A DNA stretch of 64,000 bases. Source: Luedemannella flava. GTDB taxonomy: Bacteria; Actinomycetota; Actinomycetes; Mycobacteriales; Micromonosporaceae. Under the pieces are notes generated by a model that worked only from the letters and a program-made list of their open reading frames with translations, did no database searches and had not been told where the DNA came from. The first letter of the stretch is position 1, and every line of letters starts with the position of its first letter. The stretch covers positions 62,001-126,000 of the forward strand of contig NZ_BAAALT010000003.1 of the NCBI RefSeq assembly GCF_039528515.1. Reading direction: 5' to 3'. Of the stretch, positions 12,659-21,103 are shown in pieces. The translations under genes and the position numbers were made by a program.

Positions 12659-13738
12659 GTGAGCGCTGGCACCGGCACGAGAGTGGATGTGCGTATCTTG
12701 ACCCGCGCCGAACTGGCCCTGCGTGGCGTCCGGGTGGACAGCCTGCGCCGGCCGGACGGCGCGGGACCCAGCGGCGACGACCACGTGCTCGTCGACGGTG
12801 CCAACGCCGCGCTGCCCACCAACCCGTCCAGCCCCTACTCCGTGCGGGACGGACGGGTGTGGCTGGGCGACGAGGACACCGGCCTCACCCTGACCCCGGT
12901 GCGCCGACCCAGGTTCTACGACCTCACGACCGCCGACGGCGTCCCGTACGAGAAGATCGCGCGGCTGCACGGCGCGGACGTGCTCGCCACGACGGTCGTG
13001 CAGACCTGCATCCGGTACGCCGAGGCCGACCGCTGCCGCTTCTGCACCATCGAGGAGGCGCTCGCCTCCGGGTCCACCGTTGCCGCCAAGACGCCCGAAC
13101 AGCTCGCCGAGGTCGCCGAGGCGGCGGTGCGCCTCGACGGCGTCCGGCAGATGGTGCTGACCACCGGCACGACGACCGGCCCCGACCGGGGCGCCCGCAC
13201 CCTCGCCCGCAGCGTGCGGGCGATCCGGGCGGCCGTGCCCGACCTGCCGGTCCAGGTCCAGTGCGAACCCCCGGCCGACCTCGCCTGGATCGGCGAGCTG
13301 CACGTGGCCGGCGCCACCGCGATCGGCATCCACGTCGAGAGCCTCGACGACCGGGTGCGCCGCGCCTGGATGCCGGGCAAGGCCACGGTCCCGCTGGCCC
13401 GCTACGACGAGGCCTGGGACGAGGCCGTACGCGTCTTCGGCCGCAACCGCGTCTCCACGTACCTGCTGGTGGGGCTCGGCGAGGACCCCGACGAGCTGGT
13501 CGCCGGGGCGGGCCGGCTCATCGACCGGGGGGTGTACCCGTTCGTGGTGCCGTTCCGGCCGATGCGCGGCACCCTCGCCGCCCGCGACGGGGTGGGCGCG
13601 CCCGACCCGGCCGTGCTCGCGTACGTCACCGAACGGGTGGTCGCCCGGCTGCGCGCGGCCGGCATGTCCGGCGCCGACCAGCAGGCGGGCTGCGCCGCCT
13701 GCGGCGCGTGCAGCGTCCTGCGGCCCGCGGGCGGATGA
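12659..13738 (+). CDS. MSMEG_0568-family radical SAM enzyme
   Basis: 359 residues from the GTG at 12659. The cluster Cys are Cys117, Cys126 and Cys129 (QTCIRY...DRCRFC), a C-X8-C-X2-C spacing in place of the usual C-X3-C-X2-C. VLTTGTTTGPDRG is the glycine-rich SAM-contact strand. A second cysteine group, Cys345, Cys348 and Cys351 (CAACGAC), closes the protein and could hold an auxiliary Fe-S cluster. Radical SAM enzymes cleave S-adenosylmethionine to a 5'-deoxyadenosyl radical; the reaction in this cluster is not known to me. The stop overlaps the following ATG (ATGA). Confidence 0.88.
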   Translation: MSAGTGTRVDVRILTRAELALRGVRVDSLRRPDGAGPSGDDHVLVDGANAALPTNPSSPYSVRDGRVWLGDEDTGLTLTPVRRPRFYDLTTADGVPYEKIARLHGADVLATTVVQTCIRYAEADRCRFCTIEEALASGSTVAAKTPEQLAEVAEAAVRLDGVRQMVLTTGTTTGPDRGARTLARSVRAIRAAVPDLPVQVQCEPPADLAWIGELHVAGATAIGIHVESLDDRVRRAWMPGKATVPLARYDEAWDEAVRVFGRNRVSTYLLVGLGEDPDELVAGAGRLIDRGVYPFVVPFRPMRGTLAARDGVGAPDPAVLAYVTERVVARLRAAGMSGADQQAGCAACGACSVLRPAGG

Positions 13739-15123
13739 CCATGCAGATCTGCGACACCCTGCTGCCGCTGGACGCGATCGACCGGCCACCCGCGTTCCTC
13801 ATCGAGCCGGCCGACCGCGCCGCCGAGCGGGCGTACCGGTACCTGCGGCACGAGGTCTTCGTGGAGGAACAGGGGATCTTCGGCGAGCACGACCTCGACG
13901 AGCGCGACGAGGACCCGCGCACGGTCGTCCTGGTCGCGGGCGACCCGACCGGTCGGGTCATCGGCGGCGTCCGGCTCGGCCCCGTGGACGGCGGCCCGGA
14001 CCTCGGCTGGTGGCAGGGCGGTCGCCTGGTCGTCGCCCGCGACGCCCGCCGCACCTGGGGCGTCGGGGCCGCGCTGGTCCGCGCCGCGTGCGCGCGCGCC
14101 GAGGCCGAGGGCGTGCTCCGCTTCGAGGCGCGGGTGCAGGCCCGCAACGAGGTGCTGTTCCGGCGGCTCGGCTGGATCCCCATCCGGTCGACGATGGTGG
14201 CCGGCACGCCGCACGTCCTGGTCCGGTGGCCCATCGGGCGCCTGCGCGCACACGCCACCACGACGAAGTCGGCGCTCGGGCCGCTGCTGGCCGGGCTCGC
14301 GCCCGGCGGCGCCGGGTTCGTCGGCGACGACGGGGCGCCCGTGCCCGGCTCCGACCTGGTCGCGGCCTGCGACGCCATCCTGCCGTCGATGGTCAACAGC
14401 GACCCCGAGTGGGCCGGCTGGTGCTCGGTGCTGGTCAACGTCAACGACCTGGCCGCCATGGGCGCCACCCCGGTCGGGCTGCTCGACGCCGTGGGCGCCC
14501 GCGACCGCTCGCACGCCACCCGGATCCTGGCCGGCCTGCGCCGCGCCGCCCAGGCCTGGGACGTGCCCGTCCTCGGTGGACACACGCAGCTCGGCGTGCC
14601 GGCGGCGCTGTCGGTCACCGCGCTCGGCCGCGCCGCGCATCCCGTGCCCGGTGGGGGTGGCCGGCCCGGCCACGCCGTGCGGCTGACCGCCGACCTGAGC
14701 GGCGGCTGGCGGCGCGGGTACACGGGCCGCCAGTGGGACTCGACCAGCAACCGCTCCACCGCCGACCTGCGCGCGATGACCGGCGCGCTCGCCGACGTCC
14801 GCCCGGCCGCGGCCAAGGACGTCTCCATGGCCGGCATCGTCGGTACCCTCGGCATGCTCGCCGAGGCGAGTGGTTGCGCGGCGGTGCTGGACGTGGCCGC
14901 CGTGCCGCGCCCGCCCGGGGTCGCCACCGGCGACTGGCTCACCTGCTTCCCGGGATACGCCATGCTCACCGCCGACGAGCCGGGCCGCCCGGCGCCGCCC
15001 GCGGCGACGGCCACCAGCGCCGTCTGCGGCGAGCTCACGCACGGCACGGGCGTCGGGCTGCGCTGGCCCGACGGCCAGATCACCGAGGCGGTCACCGTCG
15101 TGACCGGGCTGGGACGAGCATGA
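13735..15123 (+). CDS. MSMEG_0567 / Sll0787-type fusion: GNAT acetyltransferase plus AIR-synthase-like domain
   Basis: 462 residues from the ATG at 13735 overlapping the radical SAM stop; an ATG six bases later is an alternative. Residues about 20-165 form a GNAT acetyltransferase: ERAYRYLRHEVFVEEQ, RVIGGVRLG, and an acetyl-CoA loop VVARDARRTWGVGAALV. From about residue 180 a PurM/selenophosphate-synthetase-like domain follows (NSDPEWAGWCSVLVNVNDLAAMGATPVG, and VLGGHTQLGVPAALSVTALG), a family that binds ATP and activates carbonyl or amide oxygens. The fusion is characteristic of this cluster. The pairing suggests N-acylation and ATP-dependent activation of one intermediate, which is inference. 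Its TGA overlaps the nitrilase ATG. Confidence 0.88.
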   Translation: MTMQICDTLLPLDAIDRPPAFLIEPADRAAERAYRYLRHEVFVEEQGIFGEHDLDERDEDPRTVVLVAGDPTGRVIGGVRLGPVDGGPDLGWWQGGRLVVARDARRTWGVGAALVRAACARAEAEGVLRFEARVQARNEVLFRRLGWIPIRSTMVAGTPHVLVRWPIGRLRAHATTTKSALGPLLAGLAPGGAGFVGDDGAPVPGSDLVAACDAILPSMVNSDPEWAGWCSVLVNVNDLAAMGATPVGLLDAVGARDRSHATRILAGLRRAAQAWDVPVLGGHTQLGVPAALSVTALGRAAHPVPGGGGRPGHAVRLTADLSGGWRRGYTGRQWDSTSNRSTADLRAMTGALADVRPAAAKDVSMAGIVGTLGMLAEASGCAAVLDVAAVPRPPGVATGDWLTCFPGYAMLTADEPGRPAPPAATATSAVCGELTHGTGVGLRWPDGQITEAVTVVTGLGRA

Positions 15124-15956
15124 CGGCCCTGCGGATGGCCGCCGTCGCCGCCGCGTTCGGTCGCGACCTCGAGGAGGACTTCCGCGTCGTCGAGCGGCTC
15201 GTCGCCGACGCCCGCGCGCGCCAGGTCCGGCTGCTCGCCCTGCCCGAGGCGTGCCTCGGCGGCTACCTGCTCAGCCTCGACGACGACGCCTACCTCGACG
15301 AGGGCCCGCCCGCCCTGGCCCTGGACGGCCCGGAGATCCGCAGACTGGCGGCCCTCGCCGGCGAGCTGACCGTCGTCGCCGGGTACTGCGAGGCCGACGG
15401 CGAGCGCCGGTTCAACAGCGTGGTCTGTGTCACCGGCGACGGCGTGCTCGGCAACCACCGCAAGGTCCACCAGCCGCTCAGCGAGGACGCCAGCTACGCC
15501 TCCGGCGATGAGTTCCGCGCCTTCGACACGCCCGTCGGCCGGATCGGCATGATGATCTGCTACGACAAGGCGTTCCCCGAGTCCGCGCGCGCGATCGCCC
15601 TGGACGGTGCGCAGATCGGCGTCTGCGTCTCGGCGTGGCCGGGCGCGCGCACCAACGCCACCGCCGACCTCGCCGAGGACCGCTGGAAGCGGCGCTTCGA
15701 CCTGTTCGACCGGGCCCGCGCGCTGGAGAACCAGATCGTCTGGCTGTCCGCCAACCAGGCCGGCACGTTCGGCACGCTGCGCTTCGTGGCCAGCGCCAAG
15801 GTGGTCGACCCGGGCGGCGACGTGCTCGCCGACACCGGCGTCGCCGCCGGGATGGCGGTCGCCGACCTCGACGTCGCCCGGGCCCTGGAGACGGCGCGCC
15901 GCGCGATGGGCCACCTGCGCGACCGTCGACCGGACGCCTACGCGGCGCCGGTATGA
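15120..15956 (+). CDS. Nitrilase of the cluster (Sll0784/MSMEG_0566-like), catalytic triad intact
   Basis: 278 residues of the carbon-nitrogen hydrolase superfamily. The catalytic triad is complete: Glu43 in LPEACLGG, Lys115 in HRKVHQP and Cys147 in MMICYDKAFPE. Enzymes of this branch hydrolyse nitriles to acids plus ammonia. The gene family around it (Nit1C) has been linked to cyanide or nitrile assimilation as a nitrogen source (established knowledge, recalled not searched). It starts ATGA-overlapped with the preceding gene and ends ATGA-overlapped with a close paralogue lacking the nucleophile. The identical order of blocks in the two proteins shows tandem duplication. Confidence 0.93.
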   Translation: MTALRMAAVAAAFGRDLEEDFRVVERLVADARARQVRLLALPEACLGGYLLSLDDDAYLDEGPPALALDGPEIRRLAALAGELTVVAGYCEADGERRFNSVVCVTGDGVLGNHRKVHQPLSEDASYASGDEFRAFDTPVGRIGMMICYDKAFPESARAIALDGAQIGVCVSAWPGARTNATADLAEDRWKRRFDLFDRARALENQIVWLSANQAGTFGTLRFVASAKVVDPGGDVLADTGVAAGMAVADLDVARALETARRAMGHLRDRRPDAYAAPV

Positions 15957-16783
15957 CCGTCCGGATCGCGGCGGCCGCCGCGCACTTCGGACGCGATCTC
16001 GAATTCTGCCTGTCCCGCATCGGCAAGCTCATCGACGACGCGCGGGCGCAGGGCACCGACCTGCTCGTCCTGCCCAACGCCGCGCTCGGCGGCTACCTGG
16101 CCGACCTGCGCCACCCCGACCCCGACGCGCTGCCGCCCGCGCTCAAGCCCGACGACCCGCTCATCGCGCGCGTGGCCGGGCTCGCCGCGGAGATGACCGT
16201 CTGCGTGGGCTACTGCGAGGCCGACGGCAACGCCCGCTACAACGCGGCGGTGTGCGTCACCGGCGACGGCGTGCTCGGCCGGCACCGCAAAGTGCACCTG
16301 CCCGCCGGGGAGACGGCCGCGTACGCGCCCGGCGACCGGTTCGACGCGTTCGACACCCCGGCGGGCCGGCTCGGCCTGCTCATCGACTACGACAAGACGT
16401 TCCCGGAGGCCGCGCGCAGCCTCGCGCTCGACGGCGCGCAGATCATCGGCTGTCTGTCGGCGTGGCCGACCAGCCTCACCAACCGCGCACCCCGGATGGC
16501 GCAGGACCGCCAGGCGCGCCTGTTCGACCTCTACGACCAGGCGCGCGCCGCGGAGAACCAGGTGGTACTCGCGTCGGCGAACCAGACCGGCACGCTGGCC
16601 GGGCTGCGCTTCCTCGGCCAGTCCAAAGTGGTCGGGCCCGGCGGGGAGATCCTGGCCCGTACGTTCGGCAAGGCGGGCCTCGCGGTCGCTGAGGTCGACG
16701 TCGCCGCCGAACTCGACCGCGCCCGCCGGATCCTCGTCCACCTCGACGAGCTGCGCTTCGACGCGTACCGGACCCGTCGGTGA
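15953..16783 (+). CDS. Nitrilase-fold paralogue with catalytic Cys and Glu replaced (probable pseudoenzyme)
   Basis: 276 residues, collinear with the nitrilase immediately upstream, sharing LGGYL, VGYCEADG, VCVTGDGVLG, HRKVH, and YDK-FPEAAR-LALDGAQI. Two of three catalytic residues differ: Glu is Asn42 (LPNAALGG) and the nucleophile Cys is Asp145 (LLIDYDKTFPE), while Lys113 remains. Codons AAC and GAC are unambiguous and the frame is intact along its length, so this is selection rather than decay. Without Cys it cannot form the thioimidate intermediate. It may pair with the active copy as a structural or regulatory subunit (nitrilases form spirals), or bind a ligand. Start and stop both overlap neighbours (ATGA, GTGA). 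Confidence 0.85.
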   Translation: MTVRIAAAAAHFGRDLEFCLSRIGKLIDDARAQGTDLLVLPNAALGGYLADLRHPDPDALPPALKPDDPLIARVAGLAAEMTVCVGYCEADGNARYNAAVCVTGDGVLGRHRKVHLPAGETAAYAPGDRFDAFDTPAGRLGLLIDYDKTFPEAARSLALDGAQIIGCLSAWPTSLTNRAPRMAQDRQARLFDLYDQARAAENQVVLASANQTGTLAGLRFLGQSKVVGPGGEILARTFGKAGLAVAEVDVAAELDRARRILVHLDELRFDAYRTRR

Positions 16784-17877
16784 GGATCGCGCTGCTCAGC
16801 TACTCCACGAAGCCGCGCGGCGGGGTCGTGCACACCCTCGCGTTGGCCGAGGCGCTCGCCGCCGCCGGCCAGGACGTGACCGTCTGGACGCTCGGCCGGG
16901 GCGGCGACACCGGCTTCTACCGCCCGGTCGACCCGGCGGTGCGGCTGCGGATCGTGCCGTTTCCCGACGGGCCGACCGGCGAGACGGTGGGGGAGCGGGT
17001 GCTGCGGTCGATCGCCACGCTGCGGGCCGCCTTCGACCCCGGTCCGTACGACGTGGTGCACGCGCAGGACTGCATCAGCGCGAACGCCGTCGGCGCGTGT
17101 GTGCGCACCGTGCACCACCTCGACCGGTTCACCACCCCCGAGCTGGCCGAGTGCCACGAGCGGGCGATCGTCACGCCGTACGCCCATGTCTGTGTGTCGG
17201 CGGCCGTCGCGGGTGAGCTTCTCGACGGCTGGGGGCTGACCGCGTCGGTGATCCCCAACGGCGTGGCGTTCGACCGGTTCGCGGGCGCCGACGGCGCCCG
17301 CTGGCGCGACCGCCTCGGCCGCTACGTGCTCACCGTGGGCGGCATCGAGCCGCGCAAGGGGTCGCTCGATCTTCTCGAGGCGTACGCGCTGCTGCGCGCC
17401 ACCGATCCGACGGTCGGGCTCGTGGTGGCCGGGGGCGAGACACTGTTCGACTACCGCGACTACCGGGCGCGGTGGGAGCGGCGCGCCACCGAACTGGACG
17501 TGACGCCGGTCGTGCTCGGCACCGTCGCCGACGCCGACCTGCCGGACCTGGTGGCCGGCGCGGCCGCGTTCGCCTTCCCCTCGGTCAAGGAGGGCTTCGG
17601 CCTGGCCGCCATGGAGGCCCTGGCCGCGGGCGTCCCCCTGGTCGTGCGCGACCTGCCGGTGCTGCGCGAGGTGTTCGGCGCCGCCGCCCGCTTCGCCGCC
17701 GACCCCGCCGGCCTCGCGGCGGCACTGGGTGACGCGTTGCACGCCGGTGCCGACCCGGCCCGGCGCGCCGCCGGACGGGCGCTCGCCGCCCGCCACACGT
17801 GGGCCGCGGCAGCCCTTCGCCATCTGGAGTTCTACGCGTCCCTGCCGGCGCGGTCGGGTGCTCGGGGTGTGATGTGA
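16780..17877 (+). CDS. MSMEG_0565-family glycosyltransferase (GT4, GT-B fold)
   Basis: 365 residues from the GTG at 16780 overlapping the previous stop, last gene of the cluster. The N-terminal acceptor half begins RIALLSYSTKPRGGVVHTLALAEAL, with HVCVSAAVA and VIPNGVAFDRF at the domain hinge. The donor half has TVGGIEPRKGSLDLLEAY and the E-X7-E-type block FPSVKEGFGLAAMEALAAGVPLV that binds a nucleotide sugar. The presence of a glycosyltransferase in a nitrilase cluster suggests the cluster makes or modifies a small glycosylated molecule, beyond simple cyanide degradation (inference). Acceptor and sugar are unknown. Confidence 0.88.
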   Translation: MRIALLSYSTKPRGGVVHTLALAEALAAAGQDVTVWTLGRGGDTGFYRPVDPAVRLRIVPFPDGPTGETVGERVLRSIATLRAAFDPGPYDVVHAQDCISANAVGACVRTVHHLDRFTTPELAECHERAIVTPYAHVCVSAAVAGELLDGWGLTASVIPNGVAFDRFAGADGARWRDRLGRYVLTVGGIEPRKGSLDLLEAYALLRATDPTVGLVVAGGETLFDYRDYRARWERRATELDVTPVVLGTVADADLPDLVAGAAAFAFPSVKEGFGLAAMEALAAGVPLVVRDLPVLREVFGAAARFAADPAGLAAALGDALHAGADPARRAAGRALAARHTWAAAALRHLEFYASLPARSGARGVM

Positions 17878-17882
17878 GACGC

Positions 17883-17900
17883 ACCTACGTTTGCGCAGCT
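17883..17900 (+). promoter_or_regulatory. Degenerate copy of the ACCTACG-N4-CGTAGGT inverted repeat upstream of the acyltransferase
   Basis: ACCTACG, TTTG, CGCAGCT: the left arm is perfect and the right arm matches 5 of 7, with the same 4-base spacer as the two better copies at 18681 and 21722. It ends 43 bases before the ATG at 17944. A separate TACGGT at 17932-17937, six bases before the ATG, could be a -10 for a leaderless transcript. Confidence 0.4.
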
Positions 17901-17943
17901 CCCGTCTTTCTCGCTCGGGGATCATCGCCGCTACGGTTACCCC

Positions 17944-18666
17944 ATGACAGTTGACGTGGTGTACCCGCCCGTGATCGCGGCAGCCAGGATCATGTTCCGG
18001 GTGCTGGACCTTCGCATCCGCCTCGACGGCGGGCAGCACATACCCCGCGAGGGTGGTGCCGTGCTGGCCAGCAACCACGTCAGCTACCTGGACTTCATCT
18101 TCTGCGGACTCGCCGCCCGACCGTCGAAGCGGCTGGTGCGCTTCATGGCCAAGCAGTCGGTCTTCGACAACCGCGTGTCGGGCCCGCTGATGCGGGGCAT
18201 GCACCACATCCCGGTGGACCGGGACTTCGGCCTCGGCTCGTACAAGACCGCGCTGGAGCGGCTGAAGGCGGGCGAGGTCGTGGGGGTGTTCCCGGAGGCG
18301 ACCATCAGCGAGTCCTTCACGGTGAAGGAGACCAAGAGCGGCGCCGCGCGGCTCGCCGCCGCGGCCGGGGTTCCGCTGGTCCCGATGGCCGTCTGGGGTG
18401 GTCAGCGGCTGTGGACCAAGGGCCGCCCGCGCACCCTGACGCGTCGTCACGTGCCCGTGACGATCCTGGTGGGTGAGCCGATGCATCCCACCCGCCGGGA
18501 CGGGCATCAGGCGGTCAGCGATGAGCTCCGCCAGCGGATATCGGCGCTGGTGGGGCGTGCCCAGCGGGAGTACCCCGACGCGCCGGCCGGGCCGGACGAC
18601 GCCTGGTGGCAGCCGGCCTACCTGGGCGGCGACGCGCCGGAACCGACGACCACGCCGCACGGGTGA
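17944..18666 (+). CDS. 1-acyl-sn-glycerol-3-phosphate acyltransferase-like protein (PlsC family)
   Basis: 240 residues. The acyltransferase motif I H-X4-D is in SNHVSYLDF (about residue 45). A motif III-like FPEATIS occurs near residue 119, and VPLVPMAVWG is the last conserved strand. These proteins esterify the sn-2 position of lysophosphatidic acid at the inner membrane face to make phosphatidic acid. Related enzymes can also acylate glycolipids, so exact specificity is uncertain. There is no long membrane helix beyond the hydrophobic N-terminus. It is followed 55 bases later by an acyl-ACP desaturase, and both carry versions of the same upstream inverted repeat. Confidence 0.88.
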   Translation: MTVDVVYPPVIAAARIMFRVLDLRIRLDGGQHIPREGGAVLASNHVSYLDFIFCGLAARPSKRLVRFMAKQSVFDNRVSGPLMRGMHHIPVDRDFGLGSYKTALERLKAGEVVGVFPEATISESFTVKETKSGAARLAAAAGVPLVPMAVWGGQRLWTKGRPRTLTRRHVPVTILVGEPMHPTRRDGHQAVSDELRQRISALVGRAQREYPDAPAGPDDAWWQPAYLGGDAPEPTTTPHG

Positions 18667-18680
18667 TCGCCGGGCGAGCT

Positions 18681-18700
18681 AACCTACGGTACCGTAGGTT
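18681..18700 (+). promoter_or_regulatory. Perfect 20-bp palindromic operator overlapping the desaturase promoter
   Basis: AACCTACGGTACCGTAGGTT is a perfect palindrome of the kind bound by TetR-family dimers. It contains a TACGGT that fits a -10 hexamer, so a bound repressor would block transcription. It ends 21 bases before the GTG at 18722. The same arms and spacer recur before bioY (21722-21741) and imperfectly before the acyltransferase (17883-17900). Confidence 0.8.
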
Positions 18701-18721
18701 CCTGCCTCGCTAGGAGCGTCC

Positions 18722-19663
18722 GTGACTGCTGAAGCCCTGACCACCGTCGACATGCTGCGTGAGCTCGAGCCCGTGGTGGAGTCGAACCTGAACCGCCACC
18801 TTGCCGTCGCGCAGGAGTGGTTCCCGCACGAGTACGTGCCCTGGAGCCAGGGCAGGGACTTCGACGGGATCCTCGACGGGCAGGCGTGGGAGCCGGAGCA
18901 GTCGAAGCTGTCCGACGTGGCCCGCACCTCGCTGATCGTGAACCTGCTGACGGAGGACAACCTCCCCAGCTACCACCACGAGATCGCCACGCTCTTCAGC
19001 CGTGACGGCGCCTGGGGCACCTGGGTGCACCGGTGGACGGCGGAGGAGGGCCGGCACGGCATCGCCATCCGCGACTACCTGCTCACCACCCGGGCGGTCG
19101 ACCCGGTCGCGCTGGAGCGGGCCCGGATGACCCACATGAGCGCGGGCTTCGCCAACGACCACCCCGGCAGCGTCCTGCACTCGATCGCGTACGTGTCCTT
19201 CCAGGAGCTGGCGACCCGGGTGTCGCACCGCAACACCGGCCGGATCAGCGGCGACCCGATCTGCGACCAGCTGCTCGCCCGGATCGCGCAGGACGAGAAC
19301 CTGCACATGGTCTTCTACCGCCGGCTGCTCGGCGCGGCCTTCGAGCTGGCGCCCAACCGGGCCATGCGGGCGGTCTGCGACGTGGTGCGGGAGTTCCAGA
19401 TGCCCGGCCACGGCATCGAGAACTTCGGCCGCAAGTCCGCGCAGATCGCGATGGCGGGCGTGTACGACCCGCGCAGCCATCACGACGAGGTGCTCCAGCC
19501 GATCCTGAAGACGCTGCGCGTCCTCGACCGCACCGACCTGTCCGGCGACGGCGAGCTCGCGCGCGACGAGCTGGCCGCGTTCGTCGCCGACCTGGACCAG
19601 GCGGCGACGCGTTTCACCGAGCGGCGCGACAGCATCCGCGCCCGCGCCGCCGCCCGGCAGTAG
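18722..19663 (+). CDS. Acyl-ACP desaturase (soluble diiron, DesA type)
   Basis: 313 residues from the GTG at 18722, with AGGAG nine bases upstream. Diiron ligands are visible as EEGRHG about residue 101 and DENLHM about residue 195, with Glu residues in the preceding helices (LTEDNLPSYHHE, FQELATR), matching the E-X2-H pattern of stearoyl-ACP desaturase relatives. These enzymes introduce a double bond into ACP-bound fatty acids using O2 and ferredoxin. The palindrome over its promoter indicates dedicated repression, presumably by a lipid-sensing TetR regulator not encoded in this window. It follows the acyltransferase gene on the same strand and converges on the bioY operon with only three bases between stops. 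Confidence 0.92.
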   Translation: MTAEALTTVDMLRELEPVVESNLNRHLAVAQEWFPHEYVPWSQGRDFDGILDGQAWEPEQSKLSDVARTSLIVNLLTEDNLPSYHHEIATLFSRDGAWGTWVHRWTAEEGRHGIAIRDYLLTTRAVDPVALERARMTHMSAGFANDHPGSVLHSIAYVSFQELATRVSHRNTGRISGDPICDQLLARIAQDENLHMVFYRRLLGAAFELAPNRAMRAVCDVVREFQMPGHGIENFGRKSAQIAMAGVYDPRSHHDEVLQPILKTLRVLDRTDLSGDGELARDELAAFVADLDQAATRFTERRDSIRARAAARQ

Positions 19664-19666
19664 CGC

Positions 19667-21103
19667 CTACACGGTCCCGAGCAGGTACGCGACGACGTCG
19701 GCGGCGCAGTAGCCGGCGCCGTCGCGGTCCAGGTGCGGCAGGAAACTGACGTCCTGCCCGAGGGTCACCAGCGGCGGCTCCACGTACCCGTCGGCGCGGT
19801 GCTGGCCCAGACCGATCGTGGCGACCAGGCCGTTGCACAGGCAGCGGCTGCCCACCGTGTCCTCGACCGCCCCGCCCTTGCGGACGTACTCGTCGACGGG
19901 CTCGGCCGGGCAGCGGTAGCCCACCGAGCCGTCGGGCCGACGGAACTGGGTGCGCAGGTAGCCCAGATCGCACAGCCGGGGCCTGTCGGCATAGACCTGC
20001 TCGTCGGCGGCGCTGCCGGTCAGGGGCACCACCTTGAACGGGAACCCCGTCGGCGAGGCCCGGGCGTCGTTGCGGACGACCAGCGTCTGCTGCGCCGCCT
20101 GGGCCAGCAGCCGCTGCCGCAGCTCATCGTCGAGACCGGACTCGCGGCACAGCGCGAACGCCGAGCCGACCTGGATCCCGACGGCGCCCGCATCGCGGGC
20201 GGCCGCGAGCCGCTCAGGGCCGGTCTGCCCGCCCGCCAACCAGAACGGCAGGCCGAGGGCGGCGACCTTGCCCACATCCAGCTCGTCACGGGGGCCGTAC
20301 ACCGGCTCGCCGTCGTCGTTGAGGACCATCCGTCCCCGCGGCCGGGCGCTGTGCCCGCCGGCGCCCGCGGACTCCAGGATGAAGCCGTCCGGGCGGGTGA
20401 CCTCGTCGCGCGCCAGGTAGGCGGCCAGGGTCGCGGACGACACGATGGCCAGCAGCCGCGGTCGCCGCAGAATGGGTACGGCGTCGCCCAACAGATCGTG
20501 CGGGTCGATGGCGACGTGGTGGTCCTCGCCCGGTTCGGCACCCTGCACCGTCACGGACAGCCGTGCCGGCCGGCCGGCGGCCAGCGCATCCAGCAGCCGC
20601 GGGATCTCGGTGGGCAGTCCCGCGCCCATCAGGATGTAGTCCACTCCGGCGAGCATCGCGCCGTACACCGCCGCCGGGGTCGGCAGCTGCATCTTCTCCA
20701 GGTAGTTCACCCCGACCGGCTGGTCGTGGCCCTCCTTGGCCAGGAACACCTCGACGAAGTTGGCGACGGCCGTCAACAGCTGCCGCGAGCAGCGGGCCTT
20801 CAGCCCCAGCCGGGGCACCGGCCGGAACGGCCGCCCGGCCGGCACGCCACCCGCCACGAAATACTGGTCGAGGACGCGCTGGACCACGGCGGGAACCGGG
20901 AACTGGGCCAACGCCCGCCGCACATGCCCGCCCTCGTCACCGCGCTGCAGGCGACGGGCGAGCAGGACGTCGAGCGCGACCCCGGACACCACCCCGAGCT
21001 GCCCGGTCAGCGCCACGGCCCGGGCCAGCCGCCAACTCGAGACGCCGACACCCATCCCGCCCTGAATGAGGACCGGATGCGCCGGCGCCGCCAACGCCGT
21101 CAC
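19667..21103 (-). CDS. Nitronate monooxygenase / PfaD-like FMN oxidoreductase, coupled to bioY
   Basis: 478 residues from the GTG at 21103 that overlaps the bioY stop (GTGA); upstream in-frame codons lie inside bioY. IQGGMGVGVSSWRLA is the FMN-phosphate strand typical of 2-nitropropane dioxygenase and FabK-type TIM barrels. GAGLPTEIPRL, ESAGAGGH, LAGGQTGPERLAAARDAGAVGIQVGSAF are the following strands. A Cys-containing C-terminal extension (RCLCNGL, GYCAADVV) is typical of the larger approximately 470-residue subgroup. The subgroup's substrate is not settled; relatives act on alkyl nitronates or on enoyl thioesters. Coupling to biotin uptake and a lipid-gene-type operator makes a fatty-acid role more plausible here (inference). 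Confidence 0.85.
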   Translation of the reverse strand: MTALAAPAHPVLIQGGMGVGVSSWRLARAVALTGQLGVVSGVALDVLLARRLQRGDEGGHVRRALAQFPVPAVVQRVLDQYFVAGGVPAGRPFRPVPRLGLKARCSRQLLTAVANFVEVFLAKEGHDQPVGVNYLEKMQLPTPAAVYGAMLAGVDYILMGAGLPTEIPRLLDALAAGRPARLSVTVQGAEPGEDHHVAIDPHDLLGDAVPILRRPRLLAIVSSATLAAYLARDEVTRPDGFILESAGAGGHSARPRGRMVLNDDGEPVYGPRDELDVGKVAALGLPFWLAGGQTGPERLAAARDAGAVGIQVGSAFALCRESGLDDELRQRLLAQAAQQTLVVRNDARASPTGFPFKVVPLTGSAADEQVYADRPRLCDLGYLRTQFRRPDGSVGYRCPAEPVDEYVRKGGAVEDTVGSRCLCNGLVATIGLGQHRADGYVEPPLVTLGQDVSFLPHLDRDGAGYCAADVVAYLLGTV

